The notes below the pieces were generated by a model. It saw only the letters and a program-made list of their open reading frames with translations, searched no databases and was not told the origin of the DNA. This document shows positions 9,752 to 17,876 of a stretch of 64,000 nt of DNA, piece by piece. This DNA is from CAWJJM01 sp963843275 (lineage in GTDB: Bacteria; Acidobacteriota; Thermoanaerobaculia; Multivoradales; JBCCEF01), in the NCBI GenBank assembly GCA_963843275.1, contig CAWJJM010000012.1:1922001-1986000 (forward strand), read 5' to 3'. Every line of letters begins with the position of its first letter. Positions within the stretch are counted from its first letter, which is position 1. Made by a program: the position numbers and the translations under genes.

Positions 9752-10669
9752 ATGCCGCTCGTCCCGCCGCCGCCGCTGCCCCCCTTCCTCGCCGCCGAGA
9801 TGCCCTTCGACCGGGGCGCCTACCGGCTCGAGGCCGGACCCGACGCCGGCCGCCGGATGCACTTCGTCGATCACGGGCCGCGCGGCGCCCGGCCGGTGCT
9901 GCTGCTGCACGGCAACCCCACCTGGAGCTTTCTCTGGCGGCGGGTGATCGCCCGCCTTCCCGAGCTGCGCTGCGTGGCGCCCGACCTGCTGGGCCTCGGT
10001 CTGTCCGACACCCTGCCCCGGCTCGCCGACCACACCGTGGACCGCCACGCCCGGGCGGTGGCCGAGCTCGTCCGGGCGTTGGGCCTCGACGGCGTGGTGC
10101 TGGTGGGGCAGGACTGGGGCGGACCGATCGGGACCGCCGGCGCCGCCTGGGCGCCGCGCGCCTACGCCGGGCTGGTGCTGGCCAACACCGCCGTGGTCCT
10201 GCCCACCCGCCTGCACGGCACGGCCTTCCACCGCTTCGCCCGCCGGCCGGTGGTGAGCGACCTCGCCTTCCGGCTCCTCGGCCTGCCGCAGATCGCCCTG
10301 CACCGGGTGCAGGGCGACCCGGCCTCGATCCGCGGCCGCACCGCGCGCGCCTACCGCTGGCCGTTGCGCGGCTGGCGGCGCCGCGCCGCCCCGCTGGCGC
10401 TGGCGCGCCGGGTCCCCGACGGACCCGACCACCCCAGCGTCCCGGCGCTGCGCCGCGGCGAGCTGTGGGCGCGCACGTTCGCCGGCCCGGTGGCGCTGGT
10501 CTGGGGGCGCCGCGACCCGATCCTGGGCCGCACGCTGGACCGCCACCGCGAGGCCTTTCCCGACGCCCCGGTCACCGTCACCGAAGCCGGGCACTTCCTC
10601 CAGGAGGAGGTGCCGGACGCCCTCGCCGCGGCGATCCGCGGTGTCGTCTCGCGGGTCGCCCCCGGCTGA
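9752..10669 (+). CDS. Haloalkane dehalogenase-like alpha/beta hydrolase
   Basis: Alpha/beta hydrolase of 305 residues. The motif 'LLLHGNPTWSFLWRRVI' and the nucleophile elbow 'VGQDWGGPIG', with Asp in place of Ser, are typical of haloalkane dehalogenases and the related OleB-like beta-lactone hydrolases. A late 'WGRRDPI' acid and 'EAGHFLQEE' histidine complete the triad. The substrate cannot be told from sequence; activity on haloalkanes is not implied. The ATG at 9752 is preferred over an in-frame ATG 42 bp upstream because the domain starts here and a -10 box lies between. Followed 29 bp later by an MFS gene. Confidence 0.8.
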   Translation: MPLVPPPPLPPFLAAEMPFDRGAYRLEAGPDAGRRMHFVDHGPRGARPVLLLHGNPTWSFLWRRVIARLPELRCVAPDLLGLGLSDTLPRLADHTVDRHARAVAELVRALGLDGVVLVGQDWGGPIGTAGAAWAPRAYAGLVLANTAVVLPTRLHGTAFHRFARRPVVSDLAFRLLGLPQIALHRVQGDPASIRGRTARAYRWPLRGWRRRAAPLALARRVPDGPDHPSVPALRRGELWARTFAGPVALVWGRRDPILGRTLDRHREAFPDAPVTVTEAGHFLQEEVPDALAAAIRGVVSRVAPG

Positions 10670-10698
10670 GCTCCGCACCGCCGCCTCCACGCCGCTCG

Positions 10699-11901
10699 AT
10701 GAGCCCTCCCGAACCGCCGCGTCCCCGCCTGCGCCGCCGCGCCCGGCTGGCGATCTTCGTCACCGTCCTGCTCGACCTGCTGGGCTTCGGGATGATCCTC
10801 CCGATCCTGCCGTTCTACGCCCAGCGCTACGGCGCCAGCGACCTCCAGGTGGGGATCCTGTTCGCCTCCTACAGCGCCGCGCAGCTCGTCTTCTCGCCGC
10901 TGCTGGGGCGGCTGTCGGACCGCCTCGGGCGCCGCCCCGTGCTGCTCGGGTCGATCGGCGGCGGGGTGGTCGCCTACCTGGTCTTCGCCGGCGCGCCCAC
11001 CTTCGCGGTGGTCCTCGCCGCCCGCGCGCTCTCCGGCGTGGCGGCGTCGAACTTCGGCATCGCGCAGGCCTACATGGCCGACGTCACCGACAAGGAGGAG
11101 CGCTCGAAGGCGATGGGGATGATCGGCGCCGCCTTCGGCCTCGGCTTCGTGCTCGGCCCGGCCTTCGGCGGCCTGCTGGCCCTCCTCTCGACCACCGCCG
11201 TGCCGGTCGGCGCCGCCGCGCTCGCCCTGGTCAACCTGGTTCTGGCCTCGGTGTGGCTGCCCGAGTCGCTGTCGCTGGCGGTGCGCGAACGCAGCCGCGA
11301 GGCCGCCTGGTTCGACCCGCGCGCGCTGGGCCGCGTCACCCGCGACCTGCCGCTGTTCGGGTTGATGCTGCTGTTCTTCCTGGTGACCTTCTGCATGTCG
11401 CTGATGGAGGCCACCCTGGCGCTGTTCGTCCAGGCGCGGCTGGGCTGGGGGGAGTGGCAGACCTCGTGGCTGTTCGTCTTCGTCGGGCTGGTCATGGTCG
11501 CGGTGCAGGGGGGGCTGATCGGCTGGGCGGTGCGCCACTTCGGGGAGCGCCGGCTGATCCCGGCCGGCATCCTCGCGATGACCGTCGGGATGGCCGTGCT
11601 GCCGCTCGCCCACGGCATCCCGGTGCTGGCCCTGGGCCTGGGGCTGCTGGCGCTCGGCGCCGGCCTGAACAACCCGTCCAGCCTGGGGCTGCTCTCGCAG
11701 CTCGCCGGCGAGGCGACGCAGGGCGGCACGCTCGGCCTGTCGCGCTCGTTCGGGTCGCTCGCCCGCGTGCTGGGGCCGCTCGCCGGCACCTGGCTGTTCG
11801 GCCACGTGGGCGTGCCGTGGCCGTTCGGCACCGCGTCGGCGCTGCTCCTCGTCAGCCTCGGCTTCGCCGCCCTCGTCCTCCACGCCGTCGCCCGGCGCTG
11901 A
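10699..11901 (+). CDS. MFS transporter, TCR/Tet-like (DHA1) family
   Basis: Twelve-helix major facilitator of 400 residues, likely a proton-coupled drug or metabolite exporter. The N-terminus has 'LLDLLGFGMILPILPFYA', characteristic of the Tet/DHA1 group. The loop 2-3 motif A is 'LGRLSDRLGRRPVLL', and the motif C region 'FGLGFVLGPAFGG' follows. The open frame extends upstream into the hydrolase gene; ATG 10699 is chosen because the basic leader plus first helix begin there. Tetracycline resistance cannot be inferred from this family level. The queA gene starts 8 bp downstream. Confidence 0.85.
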   Translation: MSPPEPPRPRLRRRARLAIFVTVLLDLLGFGMILPILPFYAQRYGASDLQVGILFASYSAAQLVFSPLLGRLSDRLGRRPVLLGSIGGGVVAYLVFAGAPTFAVVLAARALSGVAASNFGIAQAYMADVTDKEERSKAMGMIGAAFGLGFVLGPAFGGLLALLSTTAVPVGAAALALVNLVLASVWLPESLSLAVRERSREAAWFDPRALGRVTRDLPLFGLMLLFFLVTFCMSLMEATLALFVQARLGWGEWQTSWLFVFVGLVMVAVQGGLIGWAVRHFGERRLIPAGILAMTVGMAVLPLAHGIPVLALGLGLLALGAGLNNPSSLGLLSQLAGEATQGGTLGLSRSFGSLARVLGPLAGTWLFGHVGVPWPFGTASALLLVSLGFAALVLHAVARR

Positions 11902-11908
11902 GCCCCCG

Positions 11909-12982
11909 GTGCTGACCGCCGACTTCGACTACGAGCTGCCCGAGGCGGCGATCGCCCAACGGCCGCTGCCCCGCGGCGAGGCGCGCCTGCTGGTGCTCGA
12001 CGCCGCCGGCGCCGGCCGCCACCGCCGGGTGCACGACCTGCCGGCGCTGCTCGCCCGCGGCGACCTCCTGGTGGTCAACGACACCCGCGTCGTCCCGGCG
12101 CGGCTGTTCGCCCGCCGCGAGCCGGGCGGCGGCCGGGTCGAGCTGCTGCTGGTCGAGAAGGTCGGCCCGACGGAGTGGGACGCGCTGGTCAAGCCGGGCC
12201 GCCGGGCGCGCCCCGGCACCCGGCTGACCCTCGACGCGAAGCTGACGGCGGAGATGGTGGCGCGGCCGCCGGCCGCCGCCGGCGACGGCGAGGGCGACGG
12301 GCGGCGGCGCGTCCGCTTCTCCGTTCCCGTCGAGCCCCATCTCGAGCGCCTCGGCCACGTGCCCCTGCCGCCCTACATCAAGCGGCCCGACACCGCCGCC
12401 GACCGCGCCGCCTACCAGACCGTGTACGCCCGCCACCCGGGCGCCATCGCCGCCCCGACCGCCGGCCTCCACCTGTCCCGCGAGCTGCTGGCCCGCCTCG
12501 AGGAGGCCGGCATCGAGCGGACGGCGGTGACCCTGCACGTGGGGATCGGGACCTTCAAACCGGTCACCGCGGAGCTGGTCCACGAGCACGTGATGGAGCG
12601 CGAACGCTGGGAGGTGTCCGACGCCACCGCCGCGGCCATCGATCGCGCCCGCGCGCGCGGCGGCCGGGTGGTGGCGGTCGGCACCACGGTGGTGCGCACC
12701 CTGGAGGCCGCGGCGCGGGCCGCCGCGGCGCCCCCGGGGCGGGTGGCCGCCGGCGCCGGCTCGACCGACCTCTTCATCGTCCCCGGCTTCGCCTTCCGGG
12801 TGGTGGACGCGCTGCTCACCAACTTCCACCTGCCGCGCTCCACGCTGCTGATGCTGGTCGCCGCCTTCGCCGGCCGCGAGCGCGTCCTCGCCGCCTACCG
12901 CGAGGCGGTCGCCGCCGGCTACCGCTTCTACTCCTATGGCGACGCCATGCTGGCGACCCGCCGCGACCCGGCGGCGCGATGA
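11909..12982 (+). CDS. queA: S-adenosylmethionine:tRNA ribosyltransferase-isomerase QueA
   Basis: Transfers and isomerises the ribosyl group of SAM onto preQ1-modified tRNA to form epoxyqueuosine at the wobble position. The 357 residues open 'FDYELPEAAIAQRPLPRGEARLL' and carry the family motifs 'LLVVNDTRVVPAR', 'PPYIKRPDTAADRAAYQTVYA', 'GAIAAPTAGLHL' and 'LHVGIGTFKPV', ending in 'NFHLPRSTLLMLVAAFAG'. GTG start, chosen because the family N-terminus begins there. The stop overlaps the next gene by ATGA. Length is normal. Confidence 0.96.
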   Translation: MLTADFDYELPEAAIAQRPLPRGEARLLVLDAAGAGRHRRVHDLPALLARGDLLVVNDTRVVPARLFARREPGGGRVELLLVEKVGPTEWDALVKPGRRARPGTRLTLDAKLTAEMVARPPAAAGDGEGDGRRRVRFSVPVEPHLERLGHVPLPPYIKRPDTAADRAAYQTVYARHPGAIAAPTAGLHLSRELLARLEEAGIERTAVTLHVGIGTFKPVTAELVHEHVMERERWEVSDATAAAIDRARARGGRVVAVGTTVVRTLEAAARAAAAPPGRVAAGAGSTDLFIVPGFAFRVVDALLTNFHLPRSTLLMLVAAFAGRERVLAAYREAVAAGYRFYSYGDAMLATRRDPAAR

Positions 12983-14466
12983 CCGCCTGGCGACCGCAGC
13001 CGGTAGTGCTCGAGGTGCCGGCCTGGCCGTGGCTCGCCGGCCTCGGCGCCGGCCCCGCGCGGCCGCTGTCGCTGGCCGAGGTGCCCGCCGCGGAGATCGA
13101 CCGCCTCGCCGACGGGCACGACGCGGTGTGGCTGATGGGCGTCTGGGAGCGCAGCCCGGCGGCGCGGCGGGTGGCCCGCGAGCACCCCGAGCTGGCGGCC
13201 GAATTCCGGCGCGCCCTCGCCGACCTCGCCCCCGCCGACGTGGTCGGCTCCCCCTACGCGGTGCACCGCTACCGCGTCGACCCGGCGCTGGGGGGCGACG
13301 CCGGCCTCGACGTCTTCCGCCGCCGGCTGGCGGCGCGCGGCCTGCCGCTGCTGCTCGACTTCGTCCCCAACCACCTGGCGCTCGACCACCCCTGGGTGGC
13401 GGCGCACCCGGAGCGCTTCGTCCACGGCGCCGAGCGCGACCTGCGCCGCGAGCCGCACAACTGGTTCCGCGGCGCCCCCGGCGGCCCCGTCCTCGCCCAC
13501 GGCCGCGACCCGTGGTTCGACGGCTGGAGCGACACCGTGCAGCTCGACGTCCGCCGCCCCGACACCCGCGCCGCCCTCACCGCCGCGCTGGATGCCGTCG
13601 CCGGGCGCTGCGACGGGGTGCGCTGCGACATGGCGATGCTGGTGGAGAGCGCGATCTTCACCCGCACCTGGGGCGGCTGCGTGGAGCCCCCCGGCGCCGA
13701 GCTGTGGGCCGAGGCGATCGCCGCCGTCCGCCGGCGCCACCCGGGCTTCCTGCTGCTCGCCGAGGCCTACTGGGACCGCGAGGCGGCGCTGCAGGCGGCG
13801 GGCTTCGACTTCACCTACGACAAGCGCTTCTACGACCGGCTGCGGGCGGCCGACGGGGCGGCGGCCCGCGCCCGCCTGGCGGCCGGGCCGGCGCCGGCGG
13901 CGCGGATGGCCCACTTCGTCGAGAACCACGACGAGGAGCGCGCCGTGGTGGCCTTCGGCCGCGCCGGCTCGCGCGCCGCCGCCACCGCGGCGCTGGCCGC
14001 GCCCGGGCTGCGGCTGACCCAGTGGGGCCAGGCGGAGGGCGCCGAGGTGCGCCTGCCGGTGCAGCTCGGGCGGCGCCCCGCCGAGCCGCCCGATCCCGGG
14101 CTCGCCGACTTCCACCGCCGCCTGCTGGCGGCGCTGGCGGCGCCGGTCTTCCACGAGGGGCGCTGGGAGGCCCCCGCCCCGGCCGCGGCGTGGCCGGGCA
14201 ATCCCAGCCACGAGCGCTTGGTGGCCCACCTGTGGACGCTCGGCGAGGAGCGGCGGCTGGCGGTGGCCAACCTCGGACGGGATCCGGCGCAGTGCCGCCT
14301 GCCGCTGGAGCTGCCGGCGGCGGCCGCCTGGCGCCTCGACGACGCCCTCGGCCCCGCCCGCTACACGCGCCCGGCCGGCGAGCTCGCCGCCCCCGGCCTC
14401 TACCTGGCGCTGCCCGCGCACGGCTGCCACCTGTTCCGGCTGCGGCCCGCCGCGGCCGCCGGCTGA
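12979..14466 (+). CDS. GH13 alpha-amylase-family glycoside hydrolase
   Basis: Cytoplasmic (no signal peptide) (beta/alpha)8 enzyme of 495 residues. The four GH13 regions are visible: I 'LLLDFVPNHLALDHPW' (about 124-139), II 'GVRCDMAML' with nucleophile D217, III 'LLLAEAYWD' with acid/base E262, and IV 'FVENHDEERA' with D318. It lacks a large domain B and ends in a short beta domain. Which alpha-glucan or sugar it acts on is not decided by these motifs. Start ATG overlaps queA by 4 nt. Annotated elsewhere as alpha-amylase family protein. Confidence 0.85.
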   Translation: MTAWRPQPVVLEVPAWPWLAGLGAGPARPLSLAEVPAAEIDRLADGHDAVWLMGVWERSPAARRVAREHPELAAEFRRALADLAPADVVGSPYAVHRYRVDPALGGDAGLDVFRRRLAARGLPLLLDFVPNHLALDHPWVAAHPERFVHGAERDLRREPHNWFRGAPGGPVLAHGRDPWFDGWSDTVQLDVRRPDTRAALTAALDAVAGRCDGVRCDMAMLVESAIFTRTWGGCVEPPGAELWAEAIAAVRRRHPGFLLLAEAYWDREAALQAAGFDFTYDKRFYDRLRAADGAAARARLAAGPAPAARMAHFVENHDEERAVVAFGRAGSRAAATAALAAPGLRLTQWGQAEGAEVRLPVQLGRRPAEPPDPGLADFHRRLLAALAAPVFHEGRWEAPAPAAAWPGNPSHERLVAHLWTLGEERRLAVANLGRDPAQCRLPLELPAAAAWRLDDALGPARYTRPAGELAAPGLYLALPAHGCHLFRLRPAAAAG

Positions 14467-14477
14467 GCGCGCTCCGG

Positions 14478-14903
14478 TCAGCCGGCGGGCGTCTCCTCGA
14501 GCTCGCGGCGCAGCCGCCGCAGCCGGCCCAGCCCGGCGAGCACGAAGCCGGCGGCGGTAAGGGCCGCCAGGGCGATCTTGGTGACGTCGACGACCGGCTC
14601 GACGCGCACCCCGTCCGGGCCGGCCACCACCACCGCCACCGGGCGCGACAGCGTCCGGCCGCCGCCCCCGCCGCCGCCGCCCCCGCCGCTCTCCTCCCCG
14701 CCCCGCCGGCCGCCTCCGGAGCCGCCGCCGAAGCCCATCACCGCCACCACCTCGGCAGCGGGCACCAGCACCCTGTCCCCCTTCTCCACCGGGGAGCCGA
14801 AGACCCGTTCGACCCCCGCGCTGTCGAGGAACCGGGCCACGTTGCGCTCGGCGGCCTCGAGGGCCGCCCGACCGGGCTCGTCAGCCGCGTCGTGGTGTGC
14901 CAT
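14478..14903 (-). CDS. GerW (YtfJ)-family protein with glycine-rich loop
   Basis: A 141-residue protein of the spore-protein GerW/YtfJ family, which is widespread in non-sporulating bacteria; its role there is unknown. The conserved core is 'ARFLDSAGVERVFGSPVEKGDRVLVPAAEV', then 'GFGGGSGGG', a run of about ten glycines (residues near 85-95) and a C-terminal 'PVAVVVAGPDGVRVEPVVDVTKIAL' before a hydrophobic helix and basic tail. No sporulation genes are nearby. It overlaps the end of the small upstream frame at 14881-15147, suggesting co-transcription with larE-larB. Confidence 0.8.
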   Translation of the reverse strand: MAHHDAADEPGRAALEAAERNVARFLDSAGVERVFGSPVEKGDRVLVPAAEVVAVMGFGGGSGGGRRGGEESGGGGGGGGGGRTLSRPVAVVVAGPDGVRVEPVVDVTKIALAALTAAGFVLAGLGRLRRLRRELEETPAG

Positions 14904-15147
14904 CGTCTCCTCCTCGTCTCGGTTCGTGCGCGCCGGCGGCCAGCAGCAGCCCGGCGATCGCGCCGGCGGCGAGCAGCGCCACCTGGGCGGCGCGGCCGGG
15001 GTCGCGCACCGGCACCGCCGCAGCGCCGGGCGCCTCGACCCGGCAGGGCCGCACCCAGGCGGCGCGCCACCGCCCGAGCTCGACGACGTCGGTGCGTGCG
15101 ACCAGGCGCAGCGGCCCCGCCGCACCCGTCGCCAGCGCGGTCGCCAC
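14881..15147 (-). CDS. Small putative membrane protein between larB and the GerW-like gene
   Basis: Short frame of about 88 codons filling the gap between larB and the GerW-family gene; the product is not recognised. The C-terminal half has one hydrophobic helix ('VALLAAGAIAGLLLAAGA') followed by basic residues. Upstream of this is 'GPLRLVARTDVVELGRWRAAW'. The start is unclear: GTG 15147 is the only normal start codon, but the conserved-looking stretch begins a few codons earlier at a CTG. It overlaps the GerW-like gene by 23 nt. Coding is supported mainly by codon bias and tight packing. Confidence 0.4.
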   Translation of the reverse strand: MATALATGAAGPLRLVARTDVVELGRWRAAWVRPCRVEAPGAAAVPVRDPGRAAQVALLAAGAIAGLLLAAGAHEPRRGGDDGTPRRG

Positions 15148-15187
15148 CTCGCGGCGGCGCAGGCGGAGCGGGCCGAGCGCCGGCAGG

Positions 15188-16006
15188 TCAGTCCGCCGCC
15201 CTGGCGGGGCGGCCCTCCGCGACGGCGCCGGCGGCCGACTCCCCCGCGGCCGGCCGCCGGCGGCCCCCGGCGATGCGGCTGGCGAGGACGGCGGCGCCGT
15301 AGCCGTTGTCGATGTTGACCACGCCCACACCGGGGGCGCAGCCGTTGAGCATGGTGAGCAGGGCGGCCAGACCGCCGAAGCTGGAACCGTAGCCGACGCT
15401 GGTGGGGACCGCCACCACCGGCACCGCGACCAGGCTGGCGGCGACCGTCGGCAGGGCCCCGTCCATCCCCGCCACCGCCACCACCACGTCGGCGCGGCGC
15501 ACCGCCGGCAGGTTGCCGAGCAGCCGGTGGAGCCCGGCGACGCCGACGTCCCACAGCCGCTCCACCGGGTGGCCGAACCAGGCGCAGCAGGCGGCGGCCT
15601 CCTCGGCGACCGGCAGGTCGGAGGTGCCGGCGGCGAGGACCGCGATGCGCCCGCCGCCGGGCGCCTCGTGCGGCGGCCCGGCGGTGACGAGGCGGGCACG
15701 CCGGTCGTGGGCCGCGCCGGGCAGCGCCGCCAGCAGGCGTTCGGCGGCCTCCGGCGCGACCCGCGTCACCAGCAGGCGGCCGTGGGCGGCGAGGACCCGG
15801 CGGCAGATCGCCTCCAGCTCGTCGGGGTCCTTCGAGGCGGCATAGACCGCCTCGGGCAGGCCGTTGCGCAGCTCGCGGTGCAGGTCGAGCTTGGCGAAGC
15901 CGAGGTCGGCGTAGGGCAGCTCGGCGAGCCGCTCCAGCGCCTCCTCGGGGCGGACGCGGCCGGCGGCCACGCCGTCGAGCAGCTCGCGCAGGCGTCGGGG
16001 ATCCAT
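15188..16006 (-). CDS. larB: Nickel-pincer cofactor biosynthesis protein LarB
   Basis: LarB carboxylates and hydrolyses nicotinic acid adenine dinucleotide to start the nickel-pincer nucleotide cofactor of lactate racemase. The 272 residues show an N-terminal helix-rich part ('LRELLDGVAAGRVRPEEALERL...DLGFAKLDLHRELR') and a C-terminal AIR-carboxylase/PurE-like domain ('VAVAGMDGALPTVAASLV', 'VPTSVGYGSSFGGLAALLTMLNGCAPGVGVVNIDNGYGA'). The start ATG has a Shine-Dalgarno (GGAAGA). It lies 44 bp downstream of larE. LarC, which inserts nickel, is not in the window. Confidence 0.94.
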   Translation of the reverse strand: MDPRRLRELLDGVAAGRVRPEEALERLAELPYADLGFAKLDLHRELRNGLPEAVYAASKDPDELEAICRRVLAAHGRLLVTRVAPEAAERLLAALPGAAHDRRARLVTAGPPHEAPGGGRIAVLAAGTSDLPVAEEAAACCAWFGHPVERLWDVGVAGLHRLLGNLPAVRRADVVVAVAGMDGALPTVAASLVAVPVVAVPTSVGYGSSFGGLAALLTMLNGCAPGVGVVNIDNGYGAAVLASRIAGGRRRPAAGESAAGAVAEGRPARAAD

Positions 16007-16050
16007 CGGGCTCTTCCTCCTCGTGCCGGGATGGCGGCGCCCGCCGCCGC

Positions 16051-16878
16051 TCAGCCGGCGACCGCGCCGCGGTCGGCGCCGCCGCGGCGGTAGCCGGCGG
16101 GATCGAAGGCGGCGCGCGCGAAGCCCAGGGCCAGCAGCCGGGGCTCGATCTCGTTCCACTGGGCGGCCAGCCGGGCGACCTCCTCGGCGCCGACCTCGAC
16201 GCGGGCGGCACCGGCGTCGTGGCGCACCCGCACCACCCGGAAGCCGCGCCCGGCGATCTCGTCCTCGGCGGCCTCGATCCGGCGCAGCCGGCCGAGGGTG
16301 ACGAGCTGGCCGTGCGGGATGCGCGACGACAGGCAGGCGTTGGCCGGTCGGTCCCACACCGACAGGCCGAGCGCGCGGGCCAGCCCGCGGGTCGCCGCCT
16401 TGTCCACGCCGTGGGCGAGCAGCGGGCTGTGGACGCCGCGCTCGCGCACCGCCGCCAGCCCGGGCCGGTCGGGCCCCGGGTCGGAGGCGTTGGTGCCGTC
16501 GCAGACCACCGCGTAGCCGCCCTCCGCCGCGGTGCGCAGCATCACGTCCATGCGCATCCCCTGGCAGACGTAGCAGCGGAAGGTCGGGTTGGCGACGAAC
16601 TGCGGCTCGTCGAGCTCGCTGTAGGTCACGATCCGGTGGCGGATGCCGACCTCCGCGGCCACCCGGCGCGCCAGGTCGAGCTCGGATCCGGCCAGGGTCT
16701 CGGCGGCCGCGGTGACCGCCAGCGCCCGCTCCCCCACCGCCCGGTGGGCGAGCGCCGCGACCACGGAGGAGTCGACCCCGCCCGAGAAGGCCACCAGCAC
16801 GCTGCCGTGGGCCGGCGAGGTCCGCCGTCAGCCGCGCGATCGTCTCCCCGGCGTCGCGCTGGCCGTCCCGTCTCCCAT
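16051..16878 (-). CDS. larE: ATP-dependent sacrificial sulfur transferase LarE (N-terminus frameshifted)
   Basis: LarE adenylates the LarB product and inserts sulfur for the nickel-pincer cofactor. The intact part has the PP-loop 'LVAFSGGVDSSVVA', a 'NPTFRCYVCQGM' two-cysteine motif, and 'ANACLSSRIPHG', whose cysteine aligns with the sacrificial Cys of Lactobacillus LarE. The N-terminal 20-25 residues ('GQRDAGETIARLTADLAG') lie in a different frame, joined by removing one base near 16815; a second shift near 16865 is needed to reach the ATG at 16878. An ATG start inside the PP-loop would delete conserved sequence, so assembly error is more likely. Confidence 0.85.
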
Positions 16879-16937
16879 GCGCGGGATGCTAGCACCCGCC
16901 ACCGCCCGCGGCGGCGGGCGCGGGCGGCCGCCTGGTG

Positions 16938-16943
16938 TAGGGT
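16938..16943 (+). promoter_or_regulatory. -10 box before the beta-lactamase gene
   Basis: TAGGGT stands six bases before the ATG at 16950 with no Shine-Dalgarno, the same arrangement as before pcnB and two response-regulator genes. Suggests a leaderless transcript. Confidence 0.35.
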
Positions 16944-16949
16944 CGCGGG

Positions 16950-17876
16950 ATGCCCCGGCAACCCGGCCCGCCGCCCTCCCGGCGCGACGTCCTGCGCGCC
17001 GCGCTCGCCCTGTTGGCCGCCCCGGCGGCGGCACTGGCCGCCGCGCCCGTCCGGCCGCCGCGCACCGACCGCGCCGCCGCGGACCCCTTGGCCGCCCTCG
17101 AGGCACGACTCGGCGGACGCCTCGGGGTGGCGGCCGTCGACACCGCCACCGGGCGGTCTCTGCGCCACCGCGCCGACGAGCGGTTCCCGCTGTGCAGCAC
17201 CTTCAAGTGGCTCCTCGCCGCGCAGGTGCTGGCCCGGGTCGACGCCGGCGCCGAGTCGCTCGACAGGGTGGTGCGGTTCGGACCGGACGACCTGCTGGAG
17301 TACGCGCCGGTGACCCGCGAGCACGTCGCCGCCGGCGGACTGTCCGTCGCCGCGCTGGCCGCCGCCGCCGTCGAGTGGAGCGACAACACCGCCGCCAACC
17401 TGCTGCTCGACACGGTCGGCGGCCCGGCGGGCTTCACCCGCTTCCTGCGCGGCCTGGGCGACCCCGCCACCCGGCTGGACCGCCGCGAGCCCACGCTCAA
17501 CACCGCGCTGCCCGACGACCCGCGCGACACCACCCGCCCGGCGGCGATGGTCGCCGACCTCGAGGCCGTGCTCCTCGGCGACGTTCTGACGGCCGCCTCG
17601 CGGGACCGCCTGACCGGCTGGATGGTCGCCTGCGCCACCGGCGCCGCCAAGCTGCGCGCCGGGCTGCCCGCGGGCTGGCGGGTGGGGGACAAGACCGGGA
17701 TGGGCGCCCACGGCAGCGCCAACGACGTGGCCATCGCCTGGCCACCCGGCCGGGCGCCACTGCTGGTCGCCGCCTACCTCACCGGGAGCGACGCCCCCGC
17801 CGCGGCCCGCAACGAGGTCCTGGCCGCGGTCGGGGGCGTGGTGGCCGCCGCGTTGGGCGGAGCGCCGGCTCCCTAG
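16950..17876 (+). CDS. Class A beta-lactamase with Tat-type signal
   Basis: Serine beta-lactamase of 308 residues. The N-terminus has 'SRRDVLRAALALLAAPAAALA', a twin-arginine signal. Class A motifs are all present in order: 'CSTFKW' (S70-x-x-K73), 'WSDNTAAN' (SDN130), 'DRREPTLNTA' (E166 and N170 of the omega loop) and 'DKTGMG' (K234-T-G). The catalytic machinery therefore looks complete. Substrate range cannot be read from sequence. No ampR-like regulator and no mobile element lie nearby, and base composition matches neighbours, so this is probably a resident gene. The last 4 nt overlap the convergent hydrolase. Confidence 0.92.
   Translation: MPRQPGPPPSRRDVLRAALALLAAPAAALAAAPVRPPRTDRAAADPLAALEARLGGRLGVAAVDTATGRSLRHRADERFPLCSTFKWLLAAQVLARVDAGAESLDRVVRFGPDDLLEYAPVTREHVAAGGLSVAALAAAAVEWSDNTAANLLLDTVGGPAGFTRFLRGLGDPATRLDRREPTLNTALPDDPRDTTRPAAMVADLEAVLLGDVLTAASRDRLTGWMVACATGAAKLRAGLPAGWRVGDKTGMGAHGSANDVAIAWPPGRAPLLVAAYLTGSDAPAAARNEVLAAVGGVVAAALGGAPAP

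Noticed and set aside
10699..11901. Calling the MFS gene a tetracycline-resistance determinant
   Set aside because: Only family-level TCR/Tet similarity is visible; many members export other compounds, and no TetR regulator is adjacent.
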